Source: Phocaeicola faecalis | GTDB taxonomy: Bacteria > Bacteroidota > Bacteroidia > Bacteroidales > Bacteroidaceae | Length of the DNA stretch: 64,000 bases | Reading direction: 5' to 3' | NCBI RefSeq assembly: GCF_021730445.1 | Contig: NZ_JADNRM010000001.1 | Location: 271,848-335,847 of the forward strand | In this document: positions 1 to 9,400 of the stretch, in pieces | Layout of the letters: each line of letters begins with the position of its first letter | Numbering within the stretch: position 1 is the first letter of the stretch | The notes under the pieces: generated by a model | Seen by the model: the letters and a program-made list of their open reading frames with translations, nothing else | Told to the model about the DNA's origin: nothing | The model's database searches: none | Translations under genes and position numbers: made by a program

Positions 1-1912
1 GACTGTCACCGGCCACACTATCGGAGTACTGGGCAGAAGTATAACGACCGACAATTTGGGTCTTCCCGCCTCCATCCGCAGCTATTTTACCGAAGAGATG
101 ACCTCATTGGGTAAAGATGCCAAAGAGATATTGGCACAGCCCATGCGCTTCGTTATCCGCCAGAATGGTAAGGAACTCCCCATTGTCATCACTTCTCCTT
201 TCCGGTTCACCCGTCAAGAGAAAGGCATCGTCAGTTGGACTGCGTCCGGCAAAGCCGGCAACCTCAACGTTCTGGTAGATGCACACATGGAGTTTGACGG
301 ATTCATGAGCTATCAGATAACAGTGAAAGCCGAAGAAAATACCCAAGTGGACGATATCGCCCTGCTGACCCCAATGAATGCATCAACCGCCAAATATCGT
401 CTGGGAATGGGATACGAAGGGTCGTTGCGCCCCAAAAGTGACAAGTGGAAATGGGACGTAGACCGAAATCAGGAAGGTTTCTGGTTCGGCGATGTAAACG
501 CAGGGATGCAGTGCCTCTTCCGCGCAAAGAACTACCGCCGTCCGCTAAATACAAACTTCTACAAACAGCAACCGCTGAATATGCCATACTCGTGGTATAA
601 TGAAGGCAAAGGAGGCATTAACTACAAGGAGAGCGGGAAACAAGTGAATATTGAAACGTATAGCGGCAAGCGCAACATTCTGAAAGGCGAGGAACTGCAT
701 TTCAACTTCCTCGTGCTGGTGACTCCTTTCAAGCCCATCGACACGATGAAACAATGGACAGACCGCTACTACCACGGTTACCAGCCTGCCGAGAAATTGA
801 AAGACAGCGATGCACACGCCTATCAAGCAGTCGATGTAGTGGGAGAAACAGGAGCCAATGTCATCAACCTGCATCACGGCAACGCCATCAACCCTCACAT
901 CAATTATCCGTTCTTCCGACCGGCTTTCATGAAAGAATATGTAGACCAGTCGCACGCCAAAGGATATAAAGTAAAGATTTACTATACAGTGCGCGAACTC
1001 ACTAACCATGCTCCCGAACTCTTTGCCCTGAAGAGCCTCGGACACGAAATCTTCTCTCCGGGCAAAGGAGGAGGCTACACTTGGCTGCAGGAACATCTGG
1101 ATGACGATTATATCGGCGCCTGGTTTGTAGACGCTTATAAAGACGCTGCCATCGTGAACACCGGCATTTCACGTTGGCACAACTTCTATGTGGAAGGGCT
1201 GAACTGGCTGACCAAGAATGTAGGCATCGACGGAGTATATATTGACGACCTTGCTTTTGACCGCAACACCATGAAACGCATCCGCAGGGTATTGGAAAAC
1301 AATCGCCCCGACCCGCGTATTGACGTGCACTCTGCCAATCAGTTCAATCCCGCAGACGGGTTCATCAACAGTGCCTTCCTCTACATGGAACACATGCCTT
1401 ATCTGGACCGTCTTTGGTTTGGCGAATACTTCAAATATGAAAAATCTCCCGCCTACTGGCTGACCGATGTCTCGGGTATTCCGTTCGGCATGATGAGCGA
1501 GATGCTGCAAGATGGAGGAAATCCGTATCGCGGCATGCTTTATGGCATGACAGCGCGTGAACCGATGGAATCTGTTCCCTCACAATTGTGGAAGGTATGG
1601 GATATGTTTGGCATAAAAGACAGCCGTATGATGGGATACTGGGTGTCTTACAATCCCATAAAGACCGGCCGAAACGACATCCTTGCCACCACCTTTGTCA
1701 AAGAAGGAAAAGTAATGATAGCCATTGCAAGTTGGGCTGACAAAGACAGTGACGTAACCCTGCAAATAGACTGGAGCAAATTAGGTATCGACCCCAGCCG
1801 CGCCAAACTGACCGCGCCTGCCATCAAAGGCTTCCAAGAGGGCTTTGTCCTCTCACCCAAAGACAAAATCAGAGTGCCTAAAGACAAAGGCTATCTCTTT
1901 ATTTTGGAATAA
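1..1912 (+). CDS. Glycoside hydrolase-like protein (DUF6067-type), 5' end outside the window
   Basis: The reading frame is open to the left edge of the window (first full codon at base 2), so the start and any signal peptide lie outside. About 636 residues are visible. An N-terminal beta-rich part is followed by a likely TIM-barrel part; the segment GVYIDDLAFDR at about 1228-1263, followed by PRIDVHSANQF, resembles the barrel of large Bacteroides carbohydrate-active proteins known as DUF6067, related to GH123-like enzymes. The C-terminus ends in a small beta domain, common in glycosidases. The substrate cannot be read. No SusC/SusD genes follow; the next genes are convergent central metabolism genes, so any polysaccharide locus would lie to the left. 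Family assignment is from memory of the motif and moderately sure. Confidence 0.6.
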   Translation, partial: TVTGHTIGVLGRSITTDNLGLPASIRSYFTEEMTSLGKDAKEILAQPMRFVIRQNGKELPIVITSPFRFTRQEKGIVSWTASGKAGNLNVLVDAHMEFDGFMSYQITVKAEENTQVDDIALLTPMNASTAKYRLGMGYEGSLRPKSDKWKWDVDRNQEGFWFGDVNAGMQCLFRAKNYRRPLNTNFYKQQPLNMPYSWYNEGKGGINYKESGKQVNIETYSGKRNILKGEELHFNFLVLVTPFKPIDTMKQWTDRYYHGYQPAEKLKDSDAHAYQAVDVVGETGANVINLHHGNAINPHINYPFFRPAFMKEYVDQSHAKGYKVKIYYTVRELTNHAPELFALKSLGHEIFSPGKGGGYTWLQEHLDDDYIGAWFVDAYKDAAIVNTGISRWHNFYVEGLNWLTKNVGIDGVYIDDLAFDRNTMKRIRRVLENNRPDPRIDVHSANQFNPADGFINSAFLYMEHMPYLDRLWFGEYFKYEKSPAYWLTDVSGIPFGMMSEMLQDGGNPYRGMLYGMTAREPMESVPSQLWKVWDMFGIKDSRMMGYWVSYNPIKTGRNDILATTFVKEGKVMIAIASWADKDSDVTLQIDWSKLGIDPSRAKLTAPAIKGFQEGFVLSPKDKIRVPKDKGYLFILE

Positions 1913-1970
1913 AAACCTTTGATAGTTTGCTTTCTACGACGAAAAAAGAAAGCTTTATATAAAATTGAAA

Positions 1971-2004
1971 TCACCCTCGCTACAACTATCTGTGGCGAGG
2001 GTGA
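1971..2004. terminator. Palindromic hairpin between convergent genes
   Basis: TCACCCTCGC and GCGAGGGTGA form a perfect stem with a 14-base centre that pairs further. It lies between the ends of the glycoside hydrolase gene and pgl, where a bidirectional terminator is expected. The same 34 bases occur inverted, with one difference, at 40503-40536, so it also belongs to a dispersed repeat family. Confidence 0.65.
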
Positions 2005-2024
2005 CTTATAGAAAAATACTTCTA

Positions 2025-2726
2025 TCACAAGGAGGCATAAAGTTCCGGCATCCGGGCGTGATGCCATATATAAGAAGCGGGATAAATATCTTCTTGTTCT
2101 TTATTGAGTATTTTCTTCAGAATGTTACACTTACTCTCGCCCGTCACCAGGAAACAAGTATGTTTTGCCTCTATCATCGGCTTTCCGGTCATACAGATAC
2201 GAACCGTTTTATTATAAGGATTGACTGACACTGCATAAGGTTCAGCCGCTGTCAACAAATCCTTCCGGTCAGGAAAAACAGAAGAAGTATGACCGTCCTC
2301 TCCCACTCCTAACAATACAAAGTCAAAGACCGGTACTTCATCTACAGTCGGCACGGTAGCCTTCACCAAAGAAGAATACAATATAGCTTCTTCAGCGGGA
2401 GCTCCCTCGCCCACTATCCGATAGTAATGCGAAGGAGGTAGTTTTATTTTACTAAACAAAAGACGATTGGCAAGACCAAAGTTGCTTTGCGCATGGGCAG
2501 GCGGCACGCAACGCTCGTCCACCCAGTAAAAATAAAGACGTGTCCACGGCGTGTATGCCGCAAACTCACTCTCCCACACCTCAAACAATACCGCCGGAGT
2601 CGTTCCACCGGAAAGGGCAATGGTAAAAGGACGCTCAGAATCCTTCTCCATAGCCTCCAATATACGAGTAATGAGGGTTTGTGATGCCTGCCGGGGCGAT
2701 ATATATAAATATTTATCGGGTATCAT
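2025..2726 (-). CDS. pgl: 6-phosphogluconolactonase
   Basis: Hydrolyses 6-phosphogluconolactone to 6-phosphogluconate in the cytosol, second step of the oxidative pentose phosphate pathway. The protein has 233 residues, usual for DevB/SOL-type lactonases. Family marks are IALSGGTTP near the N-terminus, the central WVDERCVPP segment with QSNFGLANR after it, and LLGVGEDGHTSSVFP. I place the start at the ATG at 2726 because it overlaps the zwf stop as ATGA, a normal sign of translational coupling; a longer frame would need TTG at 2735. It is the last gene of the gnd-zwf-pgl set. Confidence 0.95.
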   Translation of the reverse strand: MIPDKYLYISPRQASQTLITRILEAMEKDSERPFTIALSGGTTPAVLFEVWESEFAAYTPWTRLYFYWVDERCVPPAHAQSNFGLANRLLFSKIKLPPSHYYRIVGEGAPAEEAILYSSLVKATVPTVDEVPVFDFVLLGVGEDGHTSSVFPDRKDLLTAAEPYAVSVNPYNKTVRICMTGKPMIEAKHTCFLVTGESKCNILKKILNKEQEDIYPASYIWHHARMPELYASL

Positions 2727-4231
2727 AACAAACAATATAGTTTAGAATGTGTCAGATTCTTACAAGGATTAGTCCATTCGGCATGGCTGCGCTCTATGAG
2801 TACGTCCGCCTCTTTCGGTCCCCATGTTCCGGCAGGATAACCATAAAGAGGAGTTTCCGGATATTTCTTCCAATATTCCAGAATCTTATCAAAATACGTC
2901 CAACTCTCTTCTACAGCATCCGAACGGGTAAACAAGGTAGGGTCGCCTGCCAAACTGTCTTCCAACAGACGGACATAGGCATCACCTGTCTCCTGTGCGT
3001 TTTGGTCATAACTATAATCCATCTCCATTGTTCCCATGTAGAATCCCGAGCCCGGCGCTTTCATGGCAATACGCTGCAAGATACCCTCATCAGGCTGGAT
3101 GCGGAGAATCAGCTCTTCACCGCGATAGAGCCCCTCCTTCATCTGAAACATCTGCATGGGAGCAGGTTTGAAGTGGACAACAATCTCGGTCACTTTTGTC
3201 GGCATCTGCTTGCCGGTACGAATATAAAAAGGTACACCCTGCCAACGCCAATTGTCTATTTTAAGACACATGGCAACATAAGTATCCGTGCGCGAGTCGG
3301 GATTGACATTCTTTTCTTCCCGATAACCCACTTGTGTCTCACCGGCCATGTATTGTCCACGAACAACATTCTCGCGAATGTACTCATCAGTCAACGGATG
3401 AAGCGATTGATAAACCTTGATAACCTCATTTCGGAATCCGTTCTTATCAAACTTGGCAGGCGGTTCCATCGCAGTAATGGCAAGTAACTGCATCAGATGG
3501 TTCTGCACCATGTCGCGCAGTGCACCCGATCCGTCATAATACCCTCCACGAGTCCCGATACCCATATTCTCGACAGCGGTTATCTCAACATAATCAATAT
3601 AGTTACGATTCCAAATAGGCTCGTAGATTGTACTTCCGAAACGTGTCACCATGATATTCTGCACCGTCTCTTTCCCAAGGAAATGATCGATGCGGTAGAT
3701 ATCCTCCTCCTTGAAGTAAGTGGAATAAATCTTATTCAGCTTACGTGCCGATGCAAGATCATAACCAAAAGGCTTCTCGACAATGATACGTTTCAGTCCG
3801 GGCTTTTTAAGGATACCGGCATCGTGAAGATATTTCGGAATCAGTTCGTAAAGCAACGGCGGAGTGGCCAGATAGAACAGATAATTCCCGTCATTCCCAT
3901 ATTGGGGAGACAGGGCTTTCAGCCGTTCGTTCAACAAGGAATAAGTCAAAGCATCGGCAGGATCCATCGACTGATAATAAACAGTGGCAAGAAAATCATC
4001 CACAGACGCTTTCTCCTTCTCGTCCAAAGAAGAAGATTTCATCAACTCCTCTTTCAGATAAGTACGATAGGTTTCATCCGAATAGGCAGTGCGGGCACAC
4101 CCCACAATGGCAAAGTGTTCAGGGAAACGTCCCTCATTGTGAATCTTCACCAGGGCAGGCATCAGCTTACGCCGGGTGAGGTCACCCGACGCGCCGAATA
4201 TAACTAAAAACAAACTATGTGGTAAACTCAT
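2723..4231 (-). CDS. zwf: Glucose-6-phosphate 1-dehydrogenase
   Basis: Oxidises glucose-6-phosphate to 6-phosphogluconolactone with reduction of NAD(P). The 502-residue length is typical. FGASGDLTRRKL near residue 12 is the dinucleotide-binding loop, IIVEKPFG carries the conserved substrate-site lysine, and RIDHFLGKE is the family active-site signature with its histidine. The gene starts 27 bases after gnd and overlaps pgl by 4 bases, so all three are probably one transcript making NADPH and pentose phosphates. Confidence 0.97.
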   Translation of the reverse strand: MSLPHSLFLVIFGASGDLTRRKLMPALVKIHNEGRFPEHFAIVGCARTAYSDETYRTYLKEELMKSSSLDEKEKASVDDFLATVYYQSMDPADALTYSLLNERLKALSPQYGNDGNYLFYLATPPLLYELIPKYLHDAGILKKPGLKRIIVEKPFGYDLASARKLNKIYSTYFKEEDIYRIDHFLGKETVQNIMVTRFGSTIYEPIWNRNYIDYVEITAVENMGIGTRGGYYDGSGALRDMVQNHLMQLLAITAMEPPAKFDKNGFRNEVIKVYQSLHPLTDEYIRENVVRGQYMAGETQVGYREEKNVNPDSRTDTYVAMCLKIDNWRWQGVPFYIRTGKQMPTKVTEIVVHFKPAPMQMFQMKEGLYRGEELILRIQPDEGILQRIAMKAPGSGFYMGTMEMDYSYDQNAQETGDAYVRLLEDSLAGDPTLFTRSDAVEESWTYFDKILEYWKKYPETPLYGYPAGTWGPKEADVLIERSHAEWTNPCKNLTHSKLYCLL

Positions 4232-4258
4232 AAATCAGTTCTTTTTTATCGGTTTATT

Positions 4259-5695
4259 TTATTTATCTTCTTGCCATTGTTCATGGAAGAACTCGCCTCT
4301 CGGACTATCCACTCTCTCGAATGTATGCGCTCCGAAATAATCACGCATCGCCTGAATCATATTGGCTTGCGAATGATTGGTGGTCAGCCCTAGAAAATAA
4401 TTCAATGCTGCAGAGAGCACAGGTACAGCCAATCCTTCTTTCAGCATAACACCCACCGACTTCTTCCATATAGGAAGAGCTTCCGCCACTTCCATACCGA
4501 AATGTTCGTCAAGCAACAGGTGCGACAATCCCGGTACACGACGGTAAGCCTCGGCAATATCATTCAGAAAGGCAGAACGAATAATGCAGCCGGCACGCCA
4601 CAGCAAGGCAATGGAGGAAAGGTTCAAATTCCATTTATAAGTGTCACTCGCCGTGCGCATCAATGCAAACCCTTGTGCATATCCTACCAGACGAGCCGCA
4701 TAGAGAGTGCCCTCCAGTCCGGAAACAGTATCTTGATAATTATACACCGGATGATTCTCAATATGCATATAATGTTTGGCCATCAACACACGCAAACTCT
4801 TTTCAGCGGATAGGTTACGTGCAAAAACAGCCTCGGCAATTACATCAAGAGGAGTATTAAGTTGTAGCGAATTGATAACACTCCAACGCCCTGTCCCTTT
4901 CTGTCCGGCAGCATCCAGTATACTGTCTATCAGATAACCGCCTCCACATTCCTTATGACGGAGGATGGCTGCCGTTATCTCAATCAGATAACTCTTCAAA
5001 CGACCCTGGTTCCAACGTTCGAAGATATCCGCCATCTGCTCATTTTTCAGTGCCAACAGATGCTTCAGTGCATAATAAGTTTCTGCTATCAATTCCATAT
5101 CACCATATTCGATACCGTTGTGCACCATCTTCACATAGTGCCCGGCACCGCCCGGGCCTACCCATTCACAACATGGAGTACCATCCTCAGCACGAGCTGC
5201 AATACTCTTCAACATCGGTTGTATCACCGGCCATGCCTCCTGAGCTCCGCCCGGCATAACGGACGCACCATGCAATGCCCCCTCTTCGCCTCCTGAAATA
5301 CCACAACCGACAAAATACATTCCTTTTTCATACAGTTCCTTCACCCGGCGCTCCGTATCCTCAAAATTAGAATTTCCGCCATCAATTATAATATCACCTT
5401 CATGTAACAAGGGAAGCAGATTGCCTGTCAGTTCATCTACCGCAGGGCCTGCCTGCACCATGAGAAAAACGACTTTCGGAGTCTTCAGTGCATCCACAAA
5501 CTCTTCTAAAGTCTGAGTACCTACAATGTTTTTGCCTTGCGCACGCTTAGCTATGAAATTATCAACTATATGTTCTTCTTTACCGGGAACCGTGCGATTC
5601 CACACTGCTACTTTCCATCCTTTACCAGCCAGGTTCAGAGCCAGATTCTGCCCCATTACTCCCAGTCCAATCAATCCAATATCTGCCTTTTCCAT
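4259..5695 (-). CDS. gnd: 6-phosphogluconate dehydrogenase, decarboxylating
   Basis: Converts 6-phosphogluconate to ribulose-5-phosphate and CO2 with NADP reduction. The 478 residues match the long (about 470) form. GLGVMGQNLALN is the Rossmann nucleotide loop; GISGGEEGALHG and HYVKMVHNGIEYGDMELI are the substrate and catalytic segments (lysine and asparagine seen). It is the first gene of the operon, so the promoter should lie in 5696-5779, which it shares with the divergent symporter gene. Confidence 0.97.
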   Translation of the reverse strand: MEKADIGLIGLGVMGQNLALNLAGKGWKVAVWNRTVPGKEEHIVDNFIAKRAQGKNIVGTQTLEEFVDALKTPKVVFLMVQAGPAVDELTGNLLPLLHEGDIIIDGGNSNFEDTERRVKELYEKGMYFVGCGISGGEEGALHGASVMPGGAQEAWPVIQPMLKSIAARAEDGTPCCEWVGPGGAGHYVKMVHNGIEYGDMELIAETYYALKHLLALKNEQMADIFERWNQGRLKSYLIEITAAILRHKECGGGYLIDSILDAAGQKGTGRWSVINSLQLNTPLDVIAEAVFARNLSAEKSLRVLMAKHYMHIENHPVYNYQDTVSGLEGTLYAARLVGYAQGFALMRTASDTYKWNLNLSSIALLWRAGCIIRSAFLNDIAEAYRRVPGLSHLLLDEHFGMEVAEALPIWKKSVGVMLKEGLAVPVLSAALNYFLGLTTNHSQANMIQAMRDYFGAHTFERVDSPRGEFFHEQWQEDK

Positions 5696-5747
5696 AATTT
5701 AATCTTTTTATATTTAACAAATGGCAGATTTATTTGTTCAATAATTC

Positions 5748-5755
5748 TATCTTTG
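5748..5755 (+). promoter_or_regulatory. Bacteroides -7 box for the symporter gene
   Basis: TATCTTTG matches the TAnnTTTG element, 25 bases before the ATG at 5780. No TTTG lies at the expected 19-base spacing (the nearest ends 11 bases upstream), so only half the promoter is convincing. Confidence 0.45.
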
Positions 5756-5779
5756 CGAACATATCAATCTTACACTATA

Positions 5780-6940
5780 ATGAAAAAGATTAAAATAGGG
5801 TTGTTGCCCCGTATTATCCTTGCCATTGCACTAGGTATCGCATTCGGCAATATCCTCCCCGGAGGATTGGTAAGAATCTTTGTGACCTTCAACGGAATCT
5901 TCAGCGAGTTCCTGGGTTTTATCATCCCGCTGATTATCCTCGGACTGGTAACACCCGCCATTGCCGACATCGGCAAAGAAGCAGGGAAAATGCTGGTAGT
6001 TACCACGCTTGTAGCATACGGAGCAACGCTATTCTCAGGTTTCCTATCTTACTTTACAGGCATCACCTTCTTTCCGTCAATGATTACTCCCGGAGCTTCC
6101 ATCGAACAAATAAGCGAAGCCCATGACATCGTTCCTTTTTTCACGGTAGCCATTCCGCCTGCCATGAATGTCATGACCTCACTCATCCTTGCTTTTACGC
6201 TGGGACTGGGCATCGCCCACTTGGACACCACAGCACTCAAGAATGTATGTAATGACTTTAAGGATATTATCATCAAAACCATTCAGGTCATCATCCTACC
6301 ATTACTGCCTATCTATATCTTCGGCATCTTCTTGAATATGACACATTCAGGACAAGTCATGAGTGTATTGTCGGTCTTCATAAAGATTATCGGGGTTATC
6401 TTCCTATTGCATATTTTCCTTTTGGTATTTCAATATTCTATTGCAGCATTATTTGTCCGTCGTAACCCGTTCCGGCTGTTGGGCAGAATGCTTCCGGCAT
6501 ATTTTACGGCATTGGGTACACAATCATCGGCTGCCACTATTCCAGTGACTCTAAGGCAAAGCATCAAGAACGGTGTGAGCGAAGACATTGCCGGTTTTGT
6601 AATTCCGCTTTGTGCCACGATTCATTTATCGGGCAGCACCCTGAAGATAGTTGCATGCGCATTGGCGCTGATGATGATGCAGGGAATGCCTTTCGATTTT
6701 CCCATGTTTGCCGGATTTATCTTTATGCTCGGCATTACAATGGTAGCCGCACCGGGCGTTCCGGGTGGTGCGATTATGGCTGCACTGGGCATCCTCTCTT
6801 CTATGCTGGGTTTCGGTGAAAGCGAACAGGCGTTGATGATTGCGCTTTATATTGCAATGGATAGTTTCGGAACAGCTTGTAATGTGACGGGCGACGGAGC
6901 GATAGCACTGATTATCGATAAGTTCTTTGGGAAAAAATAA
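5780..6940 (+). CDS. Dicarboxylate/amino acid:cation symporter
   Basis: Inner-membrane secondary transporter of the DAACS (GltP/SstT) family, likely taking up an acidic or small amino acid with Na+ or H+. From the ATG at 5780 it has 386 residues, hydrophobic throughout. Re-entrant hairpin 1 is seen as TQSSAATIPVT, the region of the NMDGT motif is altered to IHLSGS, hairpin 2 is APGVPGGAIMAA, and the last helix has the usual MDSFGTACNVTGD binding segment. An upstream in-frame extension to 5537 overlaps gnd and carries no conserved sequence, so I reject it. The altered NMDGT motif leaves the substrate open. Confidence 0.88.
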   Translation: MKKIKIGLLPRIILAIALGIAFGNILPGGLVRIFVTFNGIFSEFLGFIIPLIILGLVTPAIADIGKEAGKMLVVTTLVAYGATLFSGFLSYFTGITFFPSMITPGASIEQISEAHDIVPFFTVAIPPAMNVMTSLILAFTLGLGIAHLDTTALKNVCNDFKDIIIKTIQVIILPLLPIYIFGIFLNMTHSGQVMSVLSVFIKIIGVIFLLHIFLLVFQYSIAALFVRRNPFRLLGRMLPAYFTALGTQSSAATIPVTLRQSIKNGVSEDIAGFVIPLCATIHLSGSTLKIVACALALMMMQGMPFDFPMFAGFIFMLGITMVAAPGVPGGAIMAALGILSSMLGFGESEQALMIALYIAMDSFGTACNVTGDGAIALIIDKFFGKK

Positions 6941-6946
6941 CAAATG

Positions 6947-7015
6947 AAAGAGAGCATGCCAAAAGCAACGCAATGTAACAGTTACATCGGACTTCTGGCA
7001 TGCTTTCTCCCTTTT
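6947..7015 (+). terminator. Terminator after the symporter gene
   Basis: AGAGCATGCCA pairs with TGGCATGCTTT around a nested hairpin (TGTAAC/GTTACA at 6974-6986), and CCCTTTT follows. It sits between convergent genes. Confidence 0.65.
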
Positions 7016-7028
7016 GCAGCACAATGCT

Positions 7029-8195
7029 TTAGAATACCGGCATCTGCCAAATAAAGCCTACAGAAACCCGGTTAGTGGAATAATTGTCTTCTCCCAACGC
7101 TTTAGCCCGGTCAGTAAATCGATAAGAGCGACCGGTATAAGCCAGGAAGAAATGCAAATTGGTTTCCATCGGATAATATTCAATGCCACCGACGTACCCC
7201 CATGCCGTACGGTACTTCCCTTTTTCCACCTCATCACTGCTTTTGTAAACGGAAGCAGTCTCATACATACCCTTGGCAAACAGATTCCATTTCGGAGCAA
7301 AACGATAGTTGACATGGAGCACGTATGACATATATTCGGCATTAAACACGTTGTGGTTGAGGTCACCGCCCATCATTCTCGTAATAATACCTTTGCGGTC
7401 TACTCCTTCACGAGAATACATCCAGTCAAAATAAGCATGCCATTGAGGATTGAAATTGAACTCATTACCCAAAGCATAATAATACATTTTCTCGCCTTTT
7501 GTTTCGTTCATAATAGATGCAGACCACCGGGTTTTAAATACATCCATGAAATTACCATTCCAGTTCAAGGTGTAAACCAACGGAAGTTTTGTCCGTTCCA
7601 AGTCGCCATACATCTCTTTGGAAGGCCCGTTCAAACTGTTCAATACCTGAAACTGTATCTGCTGGTAAGGATTATAATTATAAGCTATATTCAAACCGGT
7701 CATGAAATTATTCATGTTCTCTATCATATCACTGTATTCGTAGATTTCAATGGGGTTTACATCAAACTCGATTCCTCCGTAAGCAGCGCATTGCTTGCCG
7801 GCAAAGAATGAAAACTTATCCAGTTTGACACCGATGCCTGCATAGTCGATACTGGTCGGAACATTGTCGATGTTTCCCGAACCGTCGTTGCCTCGGTTGA
7901 GTCGCTGGCGATAGCGATAACTGAGCCAGTCATTAATGTTGCCTTTCATTTCAATACGGAGTTGTTTCATCTCGAATGCACCTTGGTCAAAGCCGGATTC
8001 ATTCCATTTCATGTTGAAATCACCATGCATATTGAGATACAGATTGAACTTGTCGGTCTTCTTTTTGATACCGGTCACCTCCTCAAAGAGGCTTTTATTA
8101 TCCGACATGAAATCGCTTTTTGAAGATTGTGCATATAGCGAGTGTGGGCCTGACATGGCAATGGCCGTCAGGCATAATAACATTATCCTTTTCAT
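7029..8195 (-). CDS. Outer-membrane porin (OprO/OprP-like)
   Basis: From the ATG at 8195 the protein has 388 residues with a signal peptide ending near SLYAQ. The body shows alternating beta-strand patterns, many aromatic residues, and ends in WQMPVF, a terminal phenylalanine as in outer-membrane beta-barrels. Segments such as MKQLRIEMKGNINDWLSYRYRQRL and the later FFAGKQ resemble the phosphate-selective porin O/P family, but the solute cannot be read. A longer frame to 8288 adds no signal sequence. It follows the asparaginase gene by 111 bases containing a stem-loop, so it may be the third gene of that operon, letting the substrate into the periplasm. Confidence 0.75.
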   Translation of the reverse strand: MKRIMLLCLTAIAMSGPHSLYAQSSKSDFMSDNKSLFEEVTGIKKKTDKFNLYLNMHGDFNMKWNESGFDQGAFEMKQLRIEMKGNINDWLSYRYRQRLNRGNDGSGNIDNVPTSIDYAGIGVKLDKFSFFAGKQCAAYGGIEFDVNPIEIYEYSDMIENMNNFMTGLNIAYNYNPYQQIQFQVLNSLNGPSKEMYGDLERTKLPLVYTLNWNGNFMDVFKTRWSASIMNETKGEKMYYYALGNEFNFNPQWHAYFDWMYSREGVDRKGIITRMMGGDLNHNVFNAEYMSYVLHVNYRFAPKWNLFAKGMYETASVYKSSDEVEKGKYRTAWGYVGGIEYYPMETNLHFFLAYTGRSYRFTDRAKALGEDNYSTNRVSVGFIWQMPVF

Positions 8196-8234
8196 AATTA
8201 AGTATGGTTTGGGGTTTGAAAATAAATGAGAACA

Positions 8235-8273
8235 TCCACTGTAGGAGCAGAAGCATCCTGCCTCTACAGTGGA
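8235..8273 (-). promoter_or_regulatory. Stem-loop between asparaginase and porin genes
   Basis: TCCACTGTAG and CTACAGTGGA form a perfect 10-base stem at 8235-8244 and 8264-8273, with a smaller inner pairing. No T-run follows on the minus strand, so it may be an attenuator or an mRNA processing or stabilising element rather than a full terminator. Confidence 0.5.
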
Positions 8274-8306
8274 AAAAATATCGGGCATCTGCCCTATGTA
8301 AACCGA

Positions 8307-9365
8307 TTAATACTCGTTGAAGTATTGCTGAATCTTCTTCCAGTCATTTGTCTTTGTCAATGCAAGCATCAACAATACACGTGCCTTCTGCGGATTTAGT
8401 TCTTGAGAAGCCACAAACTGATATTTATTGTCATCCACTTCTGCATCAAGAGTGGTAGGCCCTGTCGGAACACGGCTTGAACGAACGACTAAGATTCCTT
8501 GTTTACGCGCTTTTTCCAACATCGGGAACAGATTCTGATGAATGTTACCATTGCCTACACCGGCATGAACGATTCCCTGATAGCCATTATTGAGGAACGG
8601 AGTCATCACATCGGCATCCACATTAGAGTAACTATAAACAATACCCACTTTAGGCAATTTATCAAGATTTGTCACATCAAACTCCGACTTGGTAGTATGA
8701 CGTTTCAAAGACTCCATATTATACGACACCTTTCCATTGAGAATGTATCCCAATGCACCCGAATTAGGAGACTGGAAAGTCTGCACATCTACCGTATTCA
8801 TCTTAGTTGCTCCCTGAGCACCCAATATCAAGCCGTTCATTGCAATCACCACTCCTTTCCCTTTCGATTCTTTGGCTGCAGCAGCAACTACCGCATTATA
8901 GAGGTTCAAAGGACCGTCAGCACTCATTGCCGTAGAAGGACGCATAGCCCCGACCAATACCACCGGTTTATCGCTCTTCACAGTCAGATTCAGGAAAAAT
9001 GCTGTTTCTTCCATTGTATCTGTCCCATGAGTAATCACGATACCATCCACATCGCCACGGCCGAGCAACTCATTGATACGTTTTGCCAATGTCAACCAAA
9101 CGGCGTCATTCATATCCTGAGAACCAATTTTCACAATCTGCTCACCGGTCACATTGGCAATCTTATTCACTTCGGGCACAGCATCCAGCAGTGTACTGAT
9201 AGCCACTTGTCCGGCTGTATAATTCGTATTAGTAGCCGAAGCACCGGTTCCGGCAATTGTTCCTCCTGTTGCCAAAATATGAATATTAGGCTTTTGGGCA
9301 ACTGCTGCAAAGGCGCCGAACAACAACGTCACAGCCAGCAAACTGAGTTTTCTTAATCCATTCAT
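8307..9365 (-). CDS. ansB: Type II L-asparaginase, periplasmic
   Basis: Hydrolyses L-asparagine to aspartate and ammonia. The 352 residues start with a signal peptide ending near AAVAQ. ATGGTIAGTG (about residues 32-41) holds the nucleophilic threonine (T36) and VITHGTDTMEETAFFL is the second catalytic signature with the Thr-Asp pair. Length and secretion signal point to the high-affinity type II enzyme. The upstream gene is a Dcu-type transporter 35 bases away, so released aspartate can be imported and exchanged for succinate during fumarate respiration. Confidence 0.95.
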   Translation of the reverse strand: MNGLRKLSLLAVTLLFGAFAAVAQKPNIHILATGGTIAGTGASATNTNYTAGQVAISTLLDAVPEVNKIANVTGEQIVKIGSQDMNDAVWLTLAKRINELLGRGDVDGIVITHGTDTMEETAFFLNLTVKSDKPVVLVGAMRPSTAMSADGPLNLYNAVVAAAAKESKGKGVVIAMNGLILGAQGATKMNTVDVQTFQSPNSGALGYILNGKVSYNMESLKRHTTKSEFDVTNLDKLPKVGIVYSYSNVDADVMTPFLNNGYQGIVHAGVGNGNIHQNLFPMLEKARKQGILVVRSSRVPTGPTTLDAEVDDNKYQFVASQELNPQKARVLLMLALTKTNDWKKIQQYFNEY

Positions 9366-9400
9366 AATCTTTTCTAGTTTAGGTAATTAATATATTGAGA

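Noticed and set aside
5537-5779. N-terminal extension of the symporter
   Set aside because: It overlaps gnd on the other strand, has no conserved sequence, and a good ATG with a membrane start lies at 5780.
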